Assembly (NCBI GenBank): GCA_030609785.1
Contig: JAUWTC010000092.1
Span: forward strand, 1 to 8,039
Source of the DNA: Holophagae bacterium
Lineage (GTDB): Bacteria > Acidobacteriota > Thermoanaerobaculia > Thermoanaerobaculales > Sulfomarinibacteraceae
Length of the DNA stretch: 8,039 bases
Reading direction: 5' to 3'
Shown: one piece after another, positions 1 to 6,868 of the stretch
Position numbering within the stretch: the first letter of the stretch is position 1
How the letters are laid out: each line of letters begins with the position of its first letter
Notes under the pieces: model-generated
Told to the model about the DNA's origin: nothing
The model's input: the letters and a program-made list of their open reading frames with translations, nothing else
The model's database searches: none
Made by a program: the position numbers and the translations under genes

Positions 1-6
1 AGCCAT
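1..6 (-). CDS. Possible start of a gene downstream of leuS (two codons only)
   Basis: On the minus strand an ATG lies at 6-4, followed by one more codon (Ala) before the window ends. A purine-rich GAGGAG lies three bases upstream, which is close for a ribosome binding site but usable. It would be the next gene after leuS on the same strand, 77 bases beyond the leuS stop. Nothing can be said about the product, and the start itself is uncertain because so little is visible. Confidence 0.2.
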
Positions 7-83
7 GGACTCCTCAAAATCTTCAGAAAGCTGATGCGATGACTCCTTTTCTCAACGGGACCTGGATGGACAACTGACAGCTC

Positions 84-2654
84 CTACACCACGATGTTGA
101 CCAGACGCCCAGGGACGACGATGACCCGCCGCGGCTCCTTGCCCTCCAGGTACTTGCGGACCTTTTCGGAGGCCAGGGCCAGGCGCTCGAGGTCTTCCTT
201 GGCTGTGTCCTTGGGGACCTGGAGTTCCTCGCGTTTCTTGCCGTTGACCTGGACGACGATATTGATCAGATCGTCCTGACACAAGGCCTCGTCATGGAGA
301 GGCCAGGAGGCGTGGGCCAAGAGTTCCTCTCCGTCCAGCTTTGACCACAGTTCCTCGCAGAGGTGGGGGGCGTAGGGGCCCAGCAGCCTCAGGAAGGCCG
401 ACAGGATCTCCCGCGGGAGCGTCTCGGCCGTCGTTGCCTCGTTGACGAAGATCATCATCTGGGCGATCGCGGTGTTCATCTGCAAGGTCTCGGTGTCTGA
501 GACGACCTTCTTGATCGTCTTGTGAAGGACCCGGTTCAACTGATCGTTGGAAGCCGCGGCATCGTTGGTGATGCGCGTATTGAGTTCGCCGGTCTTGGTG
601 TCGACCACAAGGCGCCATACCCGGTGGAGGAAGCGGTTGACTCCTTCGACGCCCTTCATCTGCCACGGCTTTTGGACCTCAAGCGGTCCCATGAACAGTT
701 CGTAGAGGCGCATGGCGTCGGCGCCGTAGGCGTTGATCACATCGTCGGGGTTGACGACGTTGAGCTTGGATTTGGACATCTTCTCGATCTGGTGGTTGAC
801 CGGTGTGCCGGTCTCACGAGTGAAGAAGGCGTCTTCTTTCTCCTCGACCTCGTCGGAGTGGTAGTACTTGCCCCCTTCGTCGCGGTAGGAGTGCGCCAGG
901 ATCATGCCCTGGTTGAAGAGTTTTTGGAAAGGCTCTTTGGTGTGAACCAGGCCGCAGTCGTAGAGCACCTTGTGCCAGAAACGGACGTAGAGCAGGTGCA
1001 AGACGGCGTGCTCGACCCCGCCGACGTAGAGGTCGACCGGCATCCAGTAATTCTCGGCTTCTTCGGACCATGCCTCGCGGTCGTTGGTCGGGTCCAGATA
1101 ACGCAGGTAGTACCAGCACGAACCGGCCCACTGGGGCATGGTATTGGTCTCACGGGTTGCCGTGCGGCCGTCGGGCAGGGTCACGCGCAGCCAGTCGTCG
1201 CCGGCACGGGCCAGGGGCGGCCGCCCGTCTTCGGTGGGCCGGTACTGATCGATTGCGGGCAGGGCAACCGGAAGGGCGTCTTCGGGAAGCGGGACGACCT
1301 CGCCGTCGTCGGTGTGGATGATGGGGAAGGGCTCGCCCCAGTAGCGCTGGCGCGAGAAGAGCCAGTCGCGCAGGCGGTACTGGATCTTCTCCTCGCCGAG
1401 GCCCTTGTCCCCGAGCCAGGCGATGGTGGCGTTGACCGCTTTGGGTACCTTGAGTCCGTTGAGGTCAAGCCCCTGATCGCCCGATGAGTTGACCAATACG
1501 CCGTCGTTACAGTCGGTGAAGGCCTCTTCTTCGATCGGTTTCGAGCCGCCGGAGACTACCTCGATGATCGGCAGGTCGAAGGTGCGGGCGAACTCGTGGT
1601 CGCGCTCGTCGTGGCCTGGGACCGCCATGATTGCCCCGGTGCCGTAGGACAGCAGAACGTAGTCGGCAACCCAGATCGGGATCTTCTGTGCGTTGACCGG
1701 ATTGACCGCGTATGCGCCGGTGAAGACGCCGGACTTGGTCTTGGCGAGATCAGTGCGGTCCAACTCGCTCTTGTTGGCGGCCTCTGAGATGTAGGTGTCG
1801 ACGGCCTCTCGCTGTCCGTCGGTCGTGATCTCGGCCACCAGCGGGTGCTCGGGCGCCAGGACGCAGTAGGTCGCTCCGAACAGGGTGTCGGGACGGGTGG
1901 TGAAGACTGTAAAGTCCCGGTCGTGGCCGTCGATGGCAAATGTCACATCGGCGCCCCGGCTGCGGCCGATCCAGTTGCGCTGCATCTCCTTGACCGACTC
2001 AGGCCAGTCCAGATCGTCCAGATCGTCCAACAGTCGCTGGGCGTAGAGCGTGATCTTGAGCATCCACTGGCGCATCAGGCGGCGCTCGACGACATCGCCG
2101 GTCTCGACATACCTGCCGTCCTTGACCTCTTCGTTGGCCAGCACCGTACCCAGTGCGGGACACCAGTTGACCGGTTCGTCGGCCATGTAGGCCAGGTCCT
2201 GTTCGTAGAGCTTGAGGAAGATCCACTGGGTCCAGCGGTAGTAGTCGACGCTTGAGGTGTTGACCTCGCGCTCCCAGTCGTAGGAGAAGCCCAGCCGCTG
2301 GATCTGCCCTCGGAAATTGTCGATGTTCCTCGTCATGATCTCGGCTGGATGCTTGCCCTCGCGGACCGCGGCACGCTCGCCAGGCAGGCCGAACGCATCC
2401 CAGCCCATCGGGTGGAGCACGTTGAAACCCTGCATTCTTTTCATCCGAGCGATGACGTCGGTGGCGGTGTAGCCCTCTGGGTGGCCGACGTGAAGGCCGG
2501 CGCCTGAGGGGTAGGGGAACATGTCCAGCACGTAGAACTTGGGCTTTGATCGCAGTTCTTCAGGGTCGCTGGGCGTCCTGAAGGCGCCTTCGTCCGCCCA
2601 ACGCTGTTGCCACTTGGGCTCGATGACTGACGGTGTGTAGTTAAAGTCTTCCAT
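84..2654 (-). CDS. leuS: Leucyl-tRNA synthetase
   Basis: This cytosolic class I aminoacyl-tRNA synthetase charges tRNA-Leu with leucine using ATP. At 856 residues it is close to the usual bacterial length (about 860). The HIGH-type motif is HVGH at residues 55-58 and KMSKS is at 625-629. The CP1 editing domain (about 230-425) keeps TTRPDTLFG (252-260) and AVPGHDERD (344-352), whose Asp349 matches the aspartate that positions misactivated amino acids for hydrolysis. The tRNA-binding helical and C-terminal domains follow from about 660. The [13 protein letters not shown] region (from 165) keeps one cysteine of the zinc-binding set, so this copy probably binds no zinc there. I chose the ATG at 2654 because GAGG lies five bases upstream; an in-frame ATG 15 bases earlier (2669) has no such site. 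The gene is divergent from the TerB-like gene. Confidence 0.97.
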   Translation of the reverse strand: MEDFNYTPSVIEPKWQQRWADEGAFRTPSDPEELRSKPKFYVLDMFPYPSGAGLHVGHPEGYTATDVIARMKRMQGFNVLHPMGWDAFGLPGERAAVREGKHPAEIMTRNIDNFRGQIQRLGFSYDWEREVNTSSVDYYRWTQWIFLKLYEQDLAYMADEPVNWCPALGTVLANEEVKDGRYVETGDVVERRLMRQWMLKITLYAQRLLDDLDDLDWPESVKEMQRNWIGRSRGADVTFAIDGHDRDFTVFTTRPDTLFGATYCVLAPEHPLVAEITTDGQREAVDTYISEAANKSELDRTDLAKTKSGVFTGAYAVNPVNAQKIPIWVADYVLLSYGTGAIMAVPGHDERDHEFARTFDLPIIEVVSGGSKPIEEEAFTDCNDGVLVNSSGDQGLDLNGLKVPKAVNATIAWLGDKGLGEEKIQYRLRDWLFSRQRYWGEPFPIIHTDDGEVVPLPEDALPVALPAIDQYRPTEDGRPPLARAGDDWLRVTLPDGRTATRETNTMPQWAGSCWYYLRYLDPTNDREAWSEEAENYWMPVDLYVGGVEHAVLHLLYVRFWHKVLYDCGLVHTKEPFQKLFNQGMILAHSYRDEGGKYYHSDEVEEKEDAFFTRETGTPVNHQIEKMSKSKLNVVNPDDVINAYGADAMRLYELFMGPLEVQKPWQMKGVEGVNRFLHRVWRLVVDTKTGELNTRITNDAAASNDQLNRVLHKTIKKVVSDTETLQMNTAIAQMMIFVNEATTAETLPREILSAFLRLLGPYAPHLCEELWSKLDGEELLAHASWPLHDEALCQDDLINIVVQVNGKKREELQVPKDTAKEDLERLALASEKVRKYLEGKEPRRVIVVPGRLVNIVV

Positions 2655-2713
2655 AAGATCCTCACGCATTGAAAACCCGCTGAACGGCAGGATGCGGCGT
2701 AGTCTAGCGCATG

Positions 2714-2722
2714 TGGCATAAT
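2714..2722 (+). promoter_or_regulatory. Candidate extended -10 promoter for the TerB-like gene
   Basis: TGGCATAAT at 2714-2722 matches the extended -10 pattern TGnTATAAT with one mismatch. Transcription would begin near 2730 and give a leader of about 20 bases before the ATG at 2750. No good -35 box lies 17 bases upstream, as is common for extended -10 promoters. The site overlaps the alternative upstream ATG at 2711, which argues against that start. Assignment is by eye only. Confidence 0.4.
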
Positions 2723-2749
2723 CGCATCGACCTTTTGACAGGAGTCACG

Positions 2750-3316
2750 ATGCCAAACCGAACACTCAACCCTGATGCCCTTCGACTGGAAGAGAGTTTT
2801 TTCGCCGAGGAGAACGCCAAGTTGCTGGACAAGCTCCGCGAGGAGGCAAAGGACAAAGAACGGCGGGACGCCCTCCGGGCGGCCTTGAGAATTGACGACG
2901 AGGGCGTAGTTGACGCGTTGGTTGAATTGGACCTCTACCCCGAGACCGTGGTTGCCTTCGGCCTGGTTCCACTGATTGAGGTCGCCTGGGCCGATTGGGA
3001 GATCCATGACAAGGAACGTGAGGCTGTGTTGAAAGCGGCTTTTGACCGTGGAATCGAACCGGGGTCGACGACCTGTGAACTCCTGGAGAACTGGCTCACT
3101 CGCAGGCCCGGACCGGAAATGCTGGAGACCTGGAAGCACTACGTCGGTGTCATCGTCGAAAATATGGATTCCAACAACCGTGCCCTGCTCCGCGACGGCG
3201 TCATGGCACAGGCCAAAGGCATCGCCGAAGCGGCCGGCGGTTTCCTGGGGTTCGGTTCCAAAATCTCGGAGGCCGAGCAGAAGGTGCTCGACGATCTCGC
3301 GAAGGCGTTTGAGTAA
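2750..3316 (+). CDS. TerB-like domain protein, function unknown
   Basis: This is a 188-residue protein with no signal peptide or membrane segment, so it is probably cytosolic. The segment IEVAWADWEIHDKERE (residues 76-91) has the pattern of the TerB / DjlA N-terminal family: a helix ending in ADxxI, then a short loop and an acidic ExxxL helix. Asp82 and Asp87 fall where that family carries conserved acidic residues. The N-terminus (about 15-45) is rich in charged residues and likely helical. The C-terminus has a glycine-rich turn (GGFLGFG, 163-169) before a final helix. TerB proteins are linked to tellurite and stress phenotypes and membrane-associated complexes, but no other ter gene is present here, so no role is assigned. 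The ATG at 2750 has GGAG five bases upstream and is preferred to the ATG at 2711. Confidence 0.8.
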   Translation: MPNRTLNPDALRLEESFFAEENAKLLDKLREEAKDKERRDALRAALRIDDEGVVDALVELDLYPETVVAFGLVPLIEVAWADWEIHDKEREAVLKAAFDRGIEPGSTTCELLENWLTRRPGPEMLETWKHYVGVIVENMDSNNRALLRDGVMAQAKGIAEAAGGFLGFGSKISEAEQKVLDDLAKAFE

Positions 3317-3320
3317 AGTC

Positions 3321-3447
3321 TGAGCCGCCTGCAAAAAAGCAGAGGAAATAGCCACAAAAAGGGAAGCAGATACACCGCTGGGCCTGTGTTCTGGAGCGCG
3401 GGCCTCCTGGCCCGCATCGTGACGCCGGGAATTTTGCAGGCAGCTCA
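3321..3447. repeat. 127-bp block bounded by 16-bp inverted repeats (MITE-like)
   Basis: The left end TGAGCCGCCTGCAAAA (3321-3336) and the right end 3432-3447 are inverted copies matching at 15 of 16 positions. Between them lie a hairpin with a perfect 7-bp stem (GCGGGCC at 3398-3404, loop TCCT, GGCCCGC at 3409-3415) and the sequence shared with 7805-7847. The block starts four bases after the stop of the TerB-like gene. No ORF fits inside and I found no clear target-site duplication. It could be a small non-autonomous mobile element or a long-stem transcript end. Confidence 0.55.
3345..3397 (-). repeat. Dispersed repeat, copy A
   Basis: Positions 3345-3365 are the reverse complement of 7827-7847 with one mismatch in 21. 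The adjoining CTGTGTTCTGGAGC (3384-3397) is the reverse complement of 7805-7818 at 12 of 14 positions, in the same relative order. The spacer is 18 bases here and 8 bases in copy B. A chance match of this length and order within 8 kb is very unlikely. In both places a GC-rich hairpin lies next to the 14-bp part. Confidence 0.7.
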
Positions 3448-3491
3448 GCTGTCAGCCGTTTGATCGGTTGGGCGGGAAGGGCCACGGTGGT

Positions 3492-3520
3492 TTGACAGGG
3501 ATTCGGCAGCCCGGTAGTCT
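3492..3520 (+). promoter_or_regulatory. Candidate sigma70-type promoter for the secreted GATase-like gene
   Basis: A perfect -35 box TTGACA (3492-3497) is followed after 17 bases by TAGTCT (3515-3520), which keeps the first two and last positions of TATAAT. Transcription would start near 3527, giving a leader of about 19 bases that contains the ribosome binding site GGGAGGAG (3531-3538). The spacing is ideal, while the -10 box is weak. Confidence 0.45.
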
Positions 3521-3545
3521 GTTTTCTCAAGGGAGGAGTCTCAAA

Positions 3546-4340
3546 ATGAGCACACGGATCGGTTCGCTGTGGATTCTCGTCTTTCTGTTAGTCATCGGCA
3601 CAACGGCTCCGCCGGTCCAGGCGGCTGTCCCGGACACAGGCAGCCCCGGGGAGGCTCCACCGCCCTCCGAAGACCGTATTCTCCAGGCTTCGGTGCTGGT
3701 GCTGGAGACCGCTACAACCGCAAACACTATCCAGGCCGCCCTGACGAACCTGGGGATACCTTTTGATCTCATGAACACGACCGACTGGACAGGGATCGAC
3801 TTCGGCCCTTACGACATCGTGATCGTGGGTATGGACGGGGGCTCAATGTCGGACGCCAGTGTGGCGGCGATTCGCACCGGAGTCATCGACGCCGGGAAAC
3901 GTGCCTGTTTTTTTGGCGGCACTGGGGCCGCCGAATTCCACACCGGGGTGAACAATCATATTATGGCGATCGACATCGTGAATTTCAATTGGACCATCAG
4001 TGCCTCGCCGCAGTTCACCCTGATCGATCCTGCTCATCCTCTGGCCCAGGGTCTGCCTTCTCCGGTGGATTTCGGCCAGTCGGATGCCGGCTTTTACACG
4101 GCACGGCTGACCGACGCCGACATGGAAGTGGTTGCAGTGAACGGCGATGGGCATCCGTGCCTCATTTTCAAGGGCACCAACTTCCCGGGCGGTGGTTCGG
4201 GCGAGTTTGTATGGTTCATCAACTCGCCTCGGGATGACCACTGGGGGGACCCGGGAGATCTGGTCTTTATCCACCAGGTCGTTGCGAATTTCGTAGGCGC
4301 TACCGTACCGGTGGAGTTGCAGAACTTTTCCGCCGAGTAG
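3546..4340 (+). CDS. Secreted protein with glutamine amidotransferase-like (ThuA-like) fold
   Basis: This 264-residue protein has a clear signal peptide: MSTR, a hydrophobic stretch at about 6-20, and a likely cut after VQA (residue 26). A Pro/Gly-rich linker (29-42) leads to an alternating strand-helix domain: ASVLVLE (48-54), a helix ending at TNLGIPF, YDIVIVG (89-95), then CFFGGTGAAE (121-130). DPAHPLAQGLP (161-171) resembles the HPLxxGL segment of class I glutamine-amidotransferase-like and ThuA-like proteins. The usual nucleophilic cysteine elbow is not evident, so I make no enzymatic claim. The protein ends in VPVELQNFSAE (254-264), which resembles the start of a C-terminal segment in many exported Bacteroidota-type proteins, yet stops there. 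The ATG at 3546 was chosen over an upstream in-frame start because of GGGAGGAG eight bases before it and the signal peptide beginning there. Confidence 0.75.
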   Translation: MSTRIGSLWILVFLLVIGTTAPPVQAAVPDTGSPGEAPPPSEDRILQASVLVLETATTANTIQAALTNLGIPFDLMNTTDWTGIDFGPYDIVIVGMDGGSMSDASVAAIRTGVIDAGKRACFFGGTGAAEFHTGVNNHIMAIDIVNFNWTISASPQFTLIDPAHPLAQGLPSPVDFGQSDAGFYTARLTDADMEVVAVNGDGHPCLIFKGTNFPGGGSGEFVWFINSPRDDHWGDPGDLVFIHQVVANFVGATVPVELQNFSAE

Positions 4341-4360
4341 ACCCTCAGAGGGTGGTTTTT
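4341..4360 (+). terminator. Weak candidate intrinsic terminator
   Basis: ACCCT (4341-4345) and AGGGT (4349-4353) can pair around the loop CAG. Two G residues and then five T residues (4356-4360) follow. The stem begins directly after the stop codon of the GATase-like gene. The stem is short and the loop tight, so efficiency is doubtful. The next gene is convergent, so a terminator is expected in this gap. Confidence 0.4.
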
Positions 4361-4441
4361 GGATCGCCGAACAAGAAGAAGCATGGGACGTCGAGTCTCA
4401 GCTGTTCTTTGTGCCAACCTCGGCTGACAGGTTTTCTTCGT

Positions 4442-5947
4442 TCACTCCGGTTCTGAGAGGTCCTCCTCGGTGATCTCCCCCCGAGCGATGATGATCTCGA
4501 CCCGCCGGTTCTTCTTGCGTCCCTCGGCCGTTTCGTTGTCGGCCACCGGTCTGGTCTTGCCATACCCGACGGCCTGCAACCGGCCGGAATCGATATTCTG
4601 GGCCTTGAGGAAATCGCTCACCGATTGAGCCCTCTGCTCCGAGAGCTTGAGGTTGTAATCGTCGGCGCCCGTGGCGTCGGTGTGGCCTTCGATACGGACG
4701 TTGAGGTCGGGCATAATCAACAATATCCCGGACAGCTTGGCGATGACGATTTGTGTCTCAGGCTTGAGCGCTGCCTTGTTGAGGTCGAAGAGAATGTCGG
4801 GCAGGTTGACGATCAATCCGCGGGCCGAGTCGCGGGTCTCGGCGACCTGGGAGAGCGCTCCTTCGAGGCGACCGGACAATGCCTCGCGTTCCTTGAGTAA
4901 ACGTCGGCTCTCCTCACGCATACCTTCTAACGAGGCCAATATTGCCGCCTGCTCGAGTTCGAGGGCCTTCTTCTCGCCGGCGATACGGCCAAGTTCGATC
5001 TGGGTTTGTTGGACCGAGGCTTCGGTCTCCGATTGCAACCGTGTAGCCTCTGCGATTGCGAGCTGTGCCGCATCGAGCGCGTGGGCAGCGGAGGCGGACC
5101 GTTCTTCGGCTTCCTGTGCGCGTCCCTCCAGGGCGTCCATCTCTGCCTGTCTCTCCGCAATTTGCCGTTCGAGTTCTTCTGCTTCCTTGCGCCGCAGTGT
5201 GATCTGAATCGCATCGCTGGACAGGGCGATCGACCGCCGGCTGTAATCGGTACGGTGTTTGTCTTTCGATGCCAGATTGCGCGCTTGGCCCAGGGCGATG
5301 AAGGCATCACGCATCATGTCCTCGGTGTAGGTGTCGGCTTCGTGGCGCTGGGCCAGCTCATAGACCTTTTCGGCCTGCATCAGGTCGAGAGGTCTCTCCG
5401 AATCCAGGGCGATATGGGTGATCGATTGGAGTTCGTGCTCAGGGGCGACGCCCAGGCCGGTGAATTCAAAGGCGTCGGTCGGCGCCTTCTTGGACTCGGC
5501 GGCTGTGTTGAACATCATGATCAGCTCGGATGGTCGGTTTACACGGGCGTAGGGTTCGGCCGTAATCAGCAGTGCAAAGCTCTTGCGTCCGCTGGAGAAG
5601 TCGACATTGCCGCTGTTTTTCGGCATCCATAACTCGCCGAGATTGCTGTAGGTCCCGTCACGTGAGACGGCCCAAACGACATAACAGGTGACATCGCCAC
5701 CGAACAGAACTGCCGGCTTCATGTTCTGAAATTCGATTTCAATCTGGGCCTGGCCTTCACGGAACTCGACCTTGCCGGTGACCTCGGCCCTCGGGGCACG
5801 TGTGGTGCCTCTGAACTCCAGCTTGATCGTCTTTCGTTCAGGAAAGGTGACGGCGTTCAACTGGAGTGAATCTGCCGTCCACGCCGTCAGCGGCGCCACC
5901 AGCGAAATAACTGCGACAAAAATGAAGATTTTGCAGGACTGTCTCAT
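4442..5947 (-). CDS. OmpA-family peptidoglycan-binding protein with coiled coil
   Basis: This 501-residue exported protein has a signal peptide at 1-25 (cut after AWTA). A beta-rich N-terminal domain follows (about 26-150), with GGDVTCYVVWAVSRDG (84-99), NLGELW (102-107) and TAEPYARVNRPS (129-140). A helical region (185-250) resembles DUF4398-type segments, and a Glu/Ala/Arg-rich coiled coil runs from about 252 to 378. The C-terminal OmpA domain (about 383-490) has HTDATG (422-427), LSEQRAQSV (435-443) and NRRVEI (480-485). Asp424 and Arg439 match the pair that binds diaminopimelate of peptidoglycan. There is no N-terminal beta-barrel and no lipobox, so it is likely a periplasmic protein spanning towards the cell wall rather than a porin. 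The ATG at 5947 has GGGGGAG four bases upstream; the longer frame would need a TTG at 5962. Confidence 0.92.
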   Translation of the reverse strand: MRQSCKIFIFVAVISLVAPLTAWTADSLQLNAVTFPERKTIKLEFRGTTRAPRAEVTGKVEFREGQAQIEIEFQNMKPAVLFGGDVTCYVVWAVSRDGTYSNLGELWMPKNSGNVDFSSGRKSFALLITAEPYARVNRPSELIMMFNTAAESKKAPTDAFEFTGLGVAPEHELQSITHIALDSERPLDLMQAEKVYELAQRHEADTYTEDMMRDAFIALGQARNLASKDKHRTDYSRRSIALSSDAIQITLRRKEAEELERQIAERQAEMDALEGRAQEAEERSASAAHALDAAQLAIAEATRLQSETEASVQQTQIELGRIAGEKKALELEQAAILASLEGMREESRRLLKEREALSGRLEGALSQVAETRDSARGLIVNLPDILFDLNKAALKPETQIVIAKLSGILLIMPDLNVRIEGHTDATGADDYNLKLSEQRAQSVSDFLKAQNIDSGRLQAVGYGKTRPVADNETAEGRKKNRRVEIIIARGEITEEDLSEPE

Positions 5948-5973
5948 GGTTCTCCCCCTCAATCAGTCAATTG

Positions 5974-5979
5974 AGTATA
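5974..5979 (-). promoter_or_regulatory. Candidate -10 box for the OmpA-family gene
   Basis: Read on the minus strand, 5979-5974 is TATACT, five of six matches to TATAAT. The start of transcription would fall near 5966, giving a short leader before the ATG at 5947 that still includes the GGGGGAG ribosome binding site. The hexamer 17 bases upstream (CTGGAT) is a poor -35 box, so an activator or another sigma factor is possible. Confidence 0.35.
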
Positions 5980-6010
5980 CCCGTCACTGACCGGTGATCC
6001 AGGAGGCAGT

Positions 6011-6068
6011 CCTTTCGACCCCTTTGACCCTTCGACTCTTTGACCCTTTGACCCTTTGACCTTTTGAA
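6011..6068. repeat. Tandem array of a CCTTTGAC-like octamer, seven units
   Basis: The stretch divides into seven units of 8 or 9 bases: CCTTTCGAC, CCCTTTGAC, CCTTCGAC, TCTTTGAC, CCTTTGAC, CCTTTGAC and CTTTTGAA. The two central units are identical. The unit length is not a multiple of three and no gene crosses it. It lies in the divergent region, ending 35 bases before the DUF3014-like gene. Several units contain TTGAC, which resembles a -35 box. It may be a slippage-prone simple repeat or a cluster of binding sites. Confidence 0.85.
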
Positions 6069-6103
6069 CCTCCATCCGGTGTACCCTTGAGTAGGAGGTG
6101 GGC

Positions 6104-6868
6104 ATGTCCTCAGATCTTCGAATCCTGATCGGTGTTGTGGCGCTGGCGCTGGCGGCCCTCGGCCTTTATCTGTTCTTTGGGCGGGATGATGGCGGGGGAG
6201 TGCCGGACACGGTGCCCGAAGTGGTCGAAACGGTGCCCGTGGAGCCCACCCCCTCGCTCGAGGAGCGTTTGTCCGAACGGCTGAAAGGGATCACTCTGGC
6301 CGGTAGCGACGCCGTGGTTCGAGAGGTTGTGGCGGCCCTGTCGTCTCAACCGGAGGTGGTGATATGGCTGGCCAACGAGGATTTGATCCGTCGGTTCGTC
6401 GCTTCGGTGCATCTCATCGCCGAAGGAAAGAACCCGCGGTCTCAGTTTGAGTTCCTCAAGCCGACCGGTCGGTTTTCGGGCGTTGAACGTGGCGATGGGT
6501 GGGTGATCGATCCCAAAAGCTATCGGCGGTACGACCTGGTGGCTCAAAGCTTTGCCGGTCTGGACATCGAAGGCACGGTGAGGGTCTTCAACGAACTCGA
6601 GCCCCTGATCGACGAAGCACACCGGGAAATTGCCCCGCCGGGAACCACATTCAAAGCGACTCTGAAAAAAGCCTTCGACCTCCTTTTGGCGGTTCCCGTC
6701 ATCGAGGGCGATGTGGCTCTCGATCCCAAGGTTGTCTCCTTCGCTTATGGGGATGAGCGCCTTGAGGGACTCCCCGAGGCGAAGAAGCAGCTGCTGAGGA
6801 TGGGACCCGAGAATGTCGCTCGAATTCAGGCCAAGATCATGGACCTCGAGGCAGCTTTGGGGTTGTAG
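6104..6868 (+). CDS. DUF3014-like single-span membrane protein
   Basis: This is a 254-residue protein with one N-terminal hydrophobic segment (about 7-26, ending LYLFFGRDD) that is likely a membrane anchor with the bulk in the periplasm. A Pro/Val/Glu-rich linker (30-52) leads to the conserved domain (about 60-250). Segments typical of DUF3014 are LIRRFVASVHLIAEG (94-108), FLKPTGRFS (117-125), SYRRYDLVAQSF (139-150), and FNELEPLIDEAHREI (162-176). The biochemical role of this family is unknown to me. The ATG at 6104 has AGGAGG five bases upstream and is preferred to a GTG at 6098 that lies within that site. Its stop codon overlaps the start of the HAD gene by one base, so the two are almost certainly co-transcribed. 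It is divergent from the OmpA-family gene and could be part of the same envelope function, which is inference. Confidence 0.82.
   Translation: MSSDLRILIGVVALALAALGLYLFFGRDDGGGVPDTVPEVVETVPVEPTPSLEERLSERLKGITLAGSDAVVREVVAALSSQPEVVIWLANEDLIRRFVASVHLIAEGKNPRSQFEFLKPTGRFSGVERGDGWVIDPKSYRRYDLVAQSFAGLDIEGTVRVFNELEPLIDEAHREIAPPGTTFKATLKKAFDLLLAVPVIEGDVALDPKVVSFAYGDERLEGLPEAKKQLLRMGPENVARIQAKIMDLEAALGL

Noticed and set aside
522..1487. 321-residue plus-strand open frame
   Set aside because: It lies wholly inside leuS on the opposite strand, lacks a ribosome binding site and has a skewed Val/Gly/Asp composition typical of antisense shadows in GC-rich genes.
2735..2740. Perfect TTGACA as a -35 box
   Set aside because: It directly abuts the ribosome binding site of the TerB-like gene, so any transcript from it would start inside the coding region.
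2441..3355. 304-residue minus-strand open frame
   Set aside because: It is a mirror frame spanning both the TerB-like gene and the start of leuS; both have far better protein evidence.
4341..4424. Extension of the GATase-like protein past its stop (frameshift or readthrough)
   Set aside because: Translation after the stop gives a short basic peptide ending at another stop, with no resemblance to the continuation expected after a PVEL-type segment.
4671..5207. 178-residue plus-strand open frame
   Set aside because: Antisense to the coiled-coil region of the OmpA-family gene; its serine/arginine-rich product mirrors the Glu/Ala-rich coil codons.
6011..6068. CRISPR array
   Set aside because: The units are only 8-9 bases, lie head to tail without spacers, and no cas gene is present.
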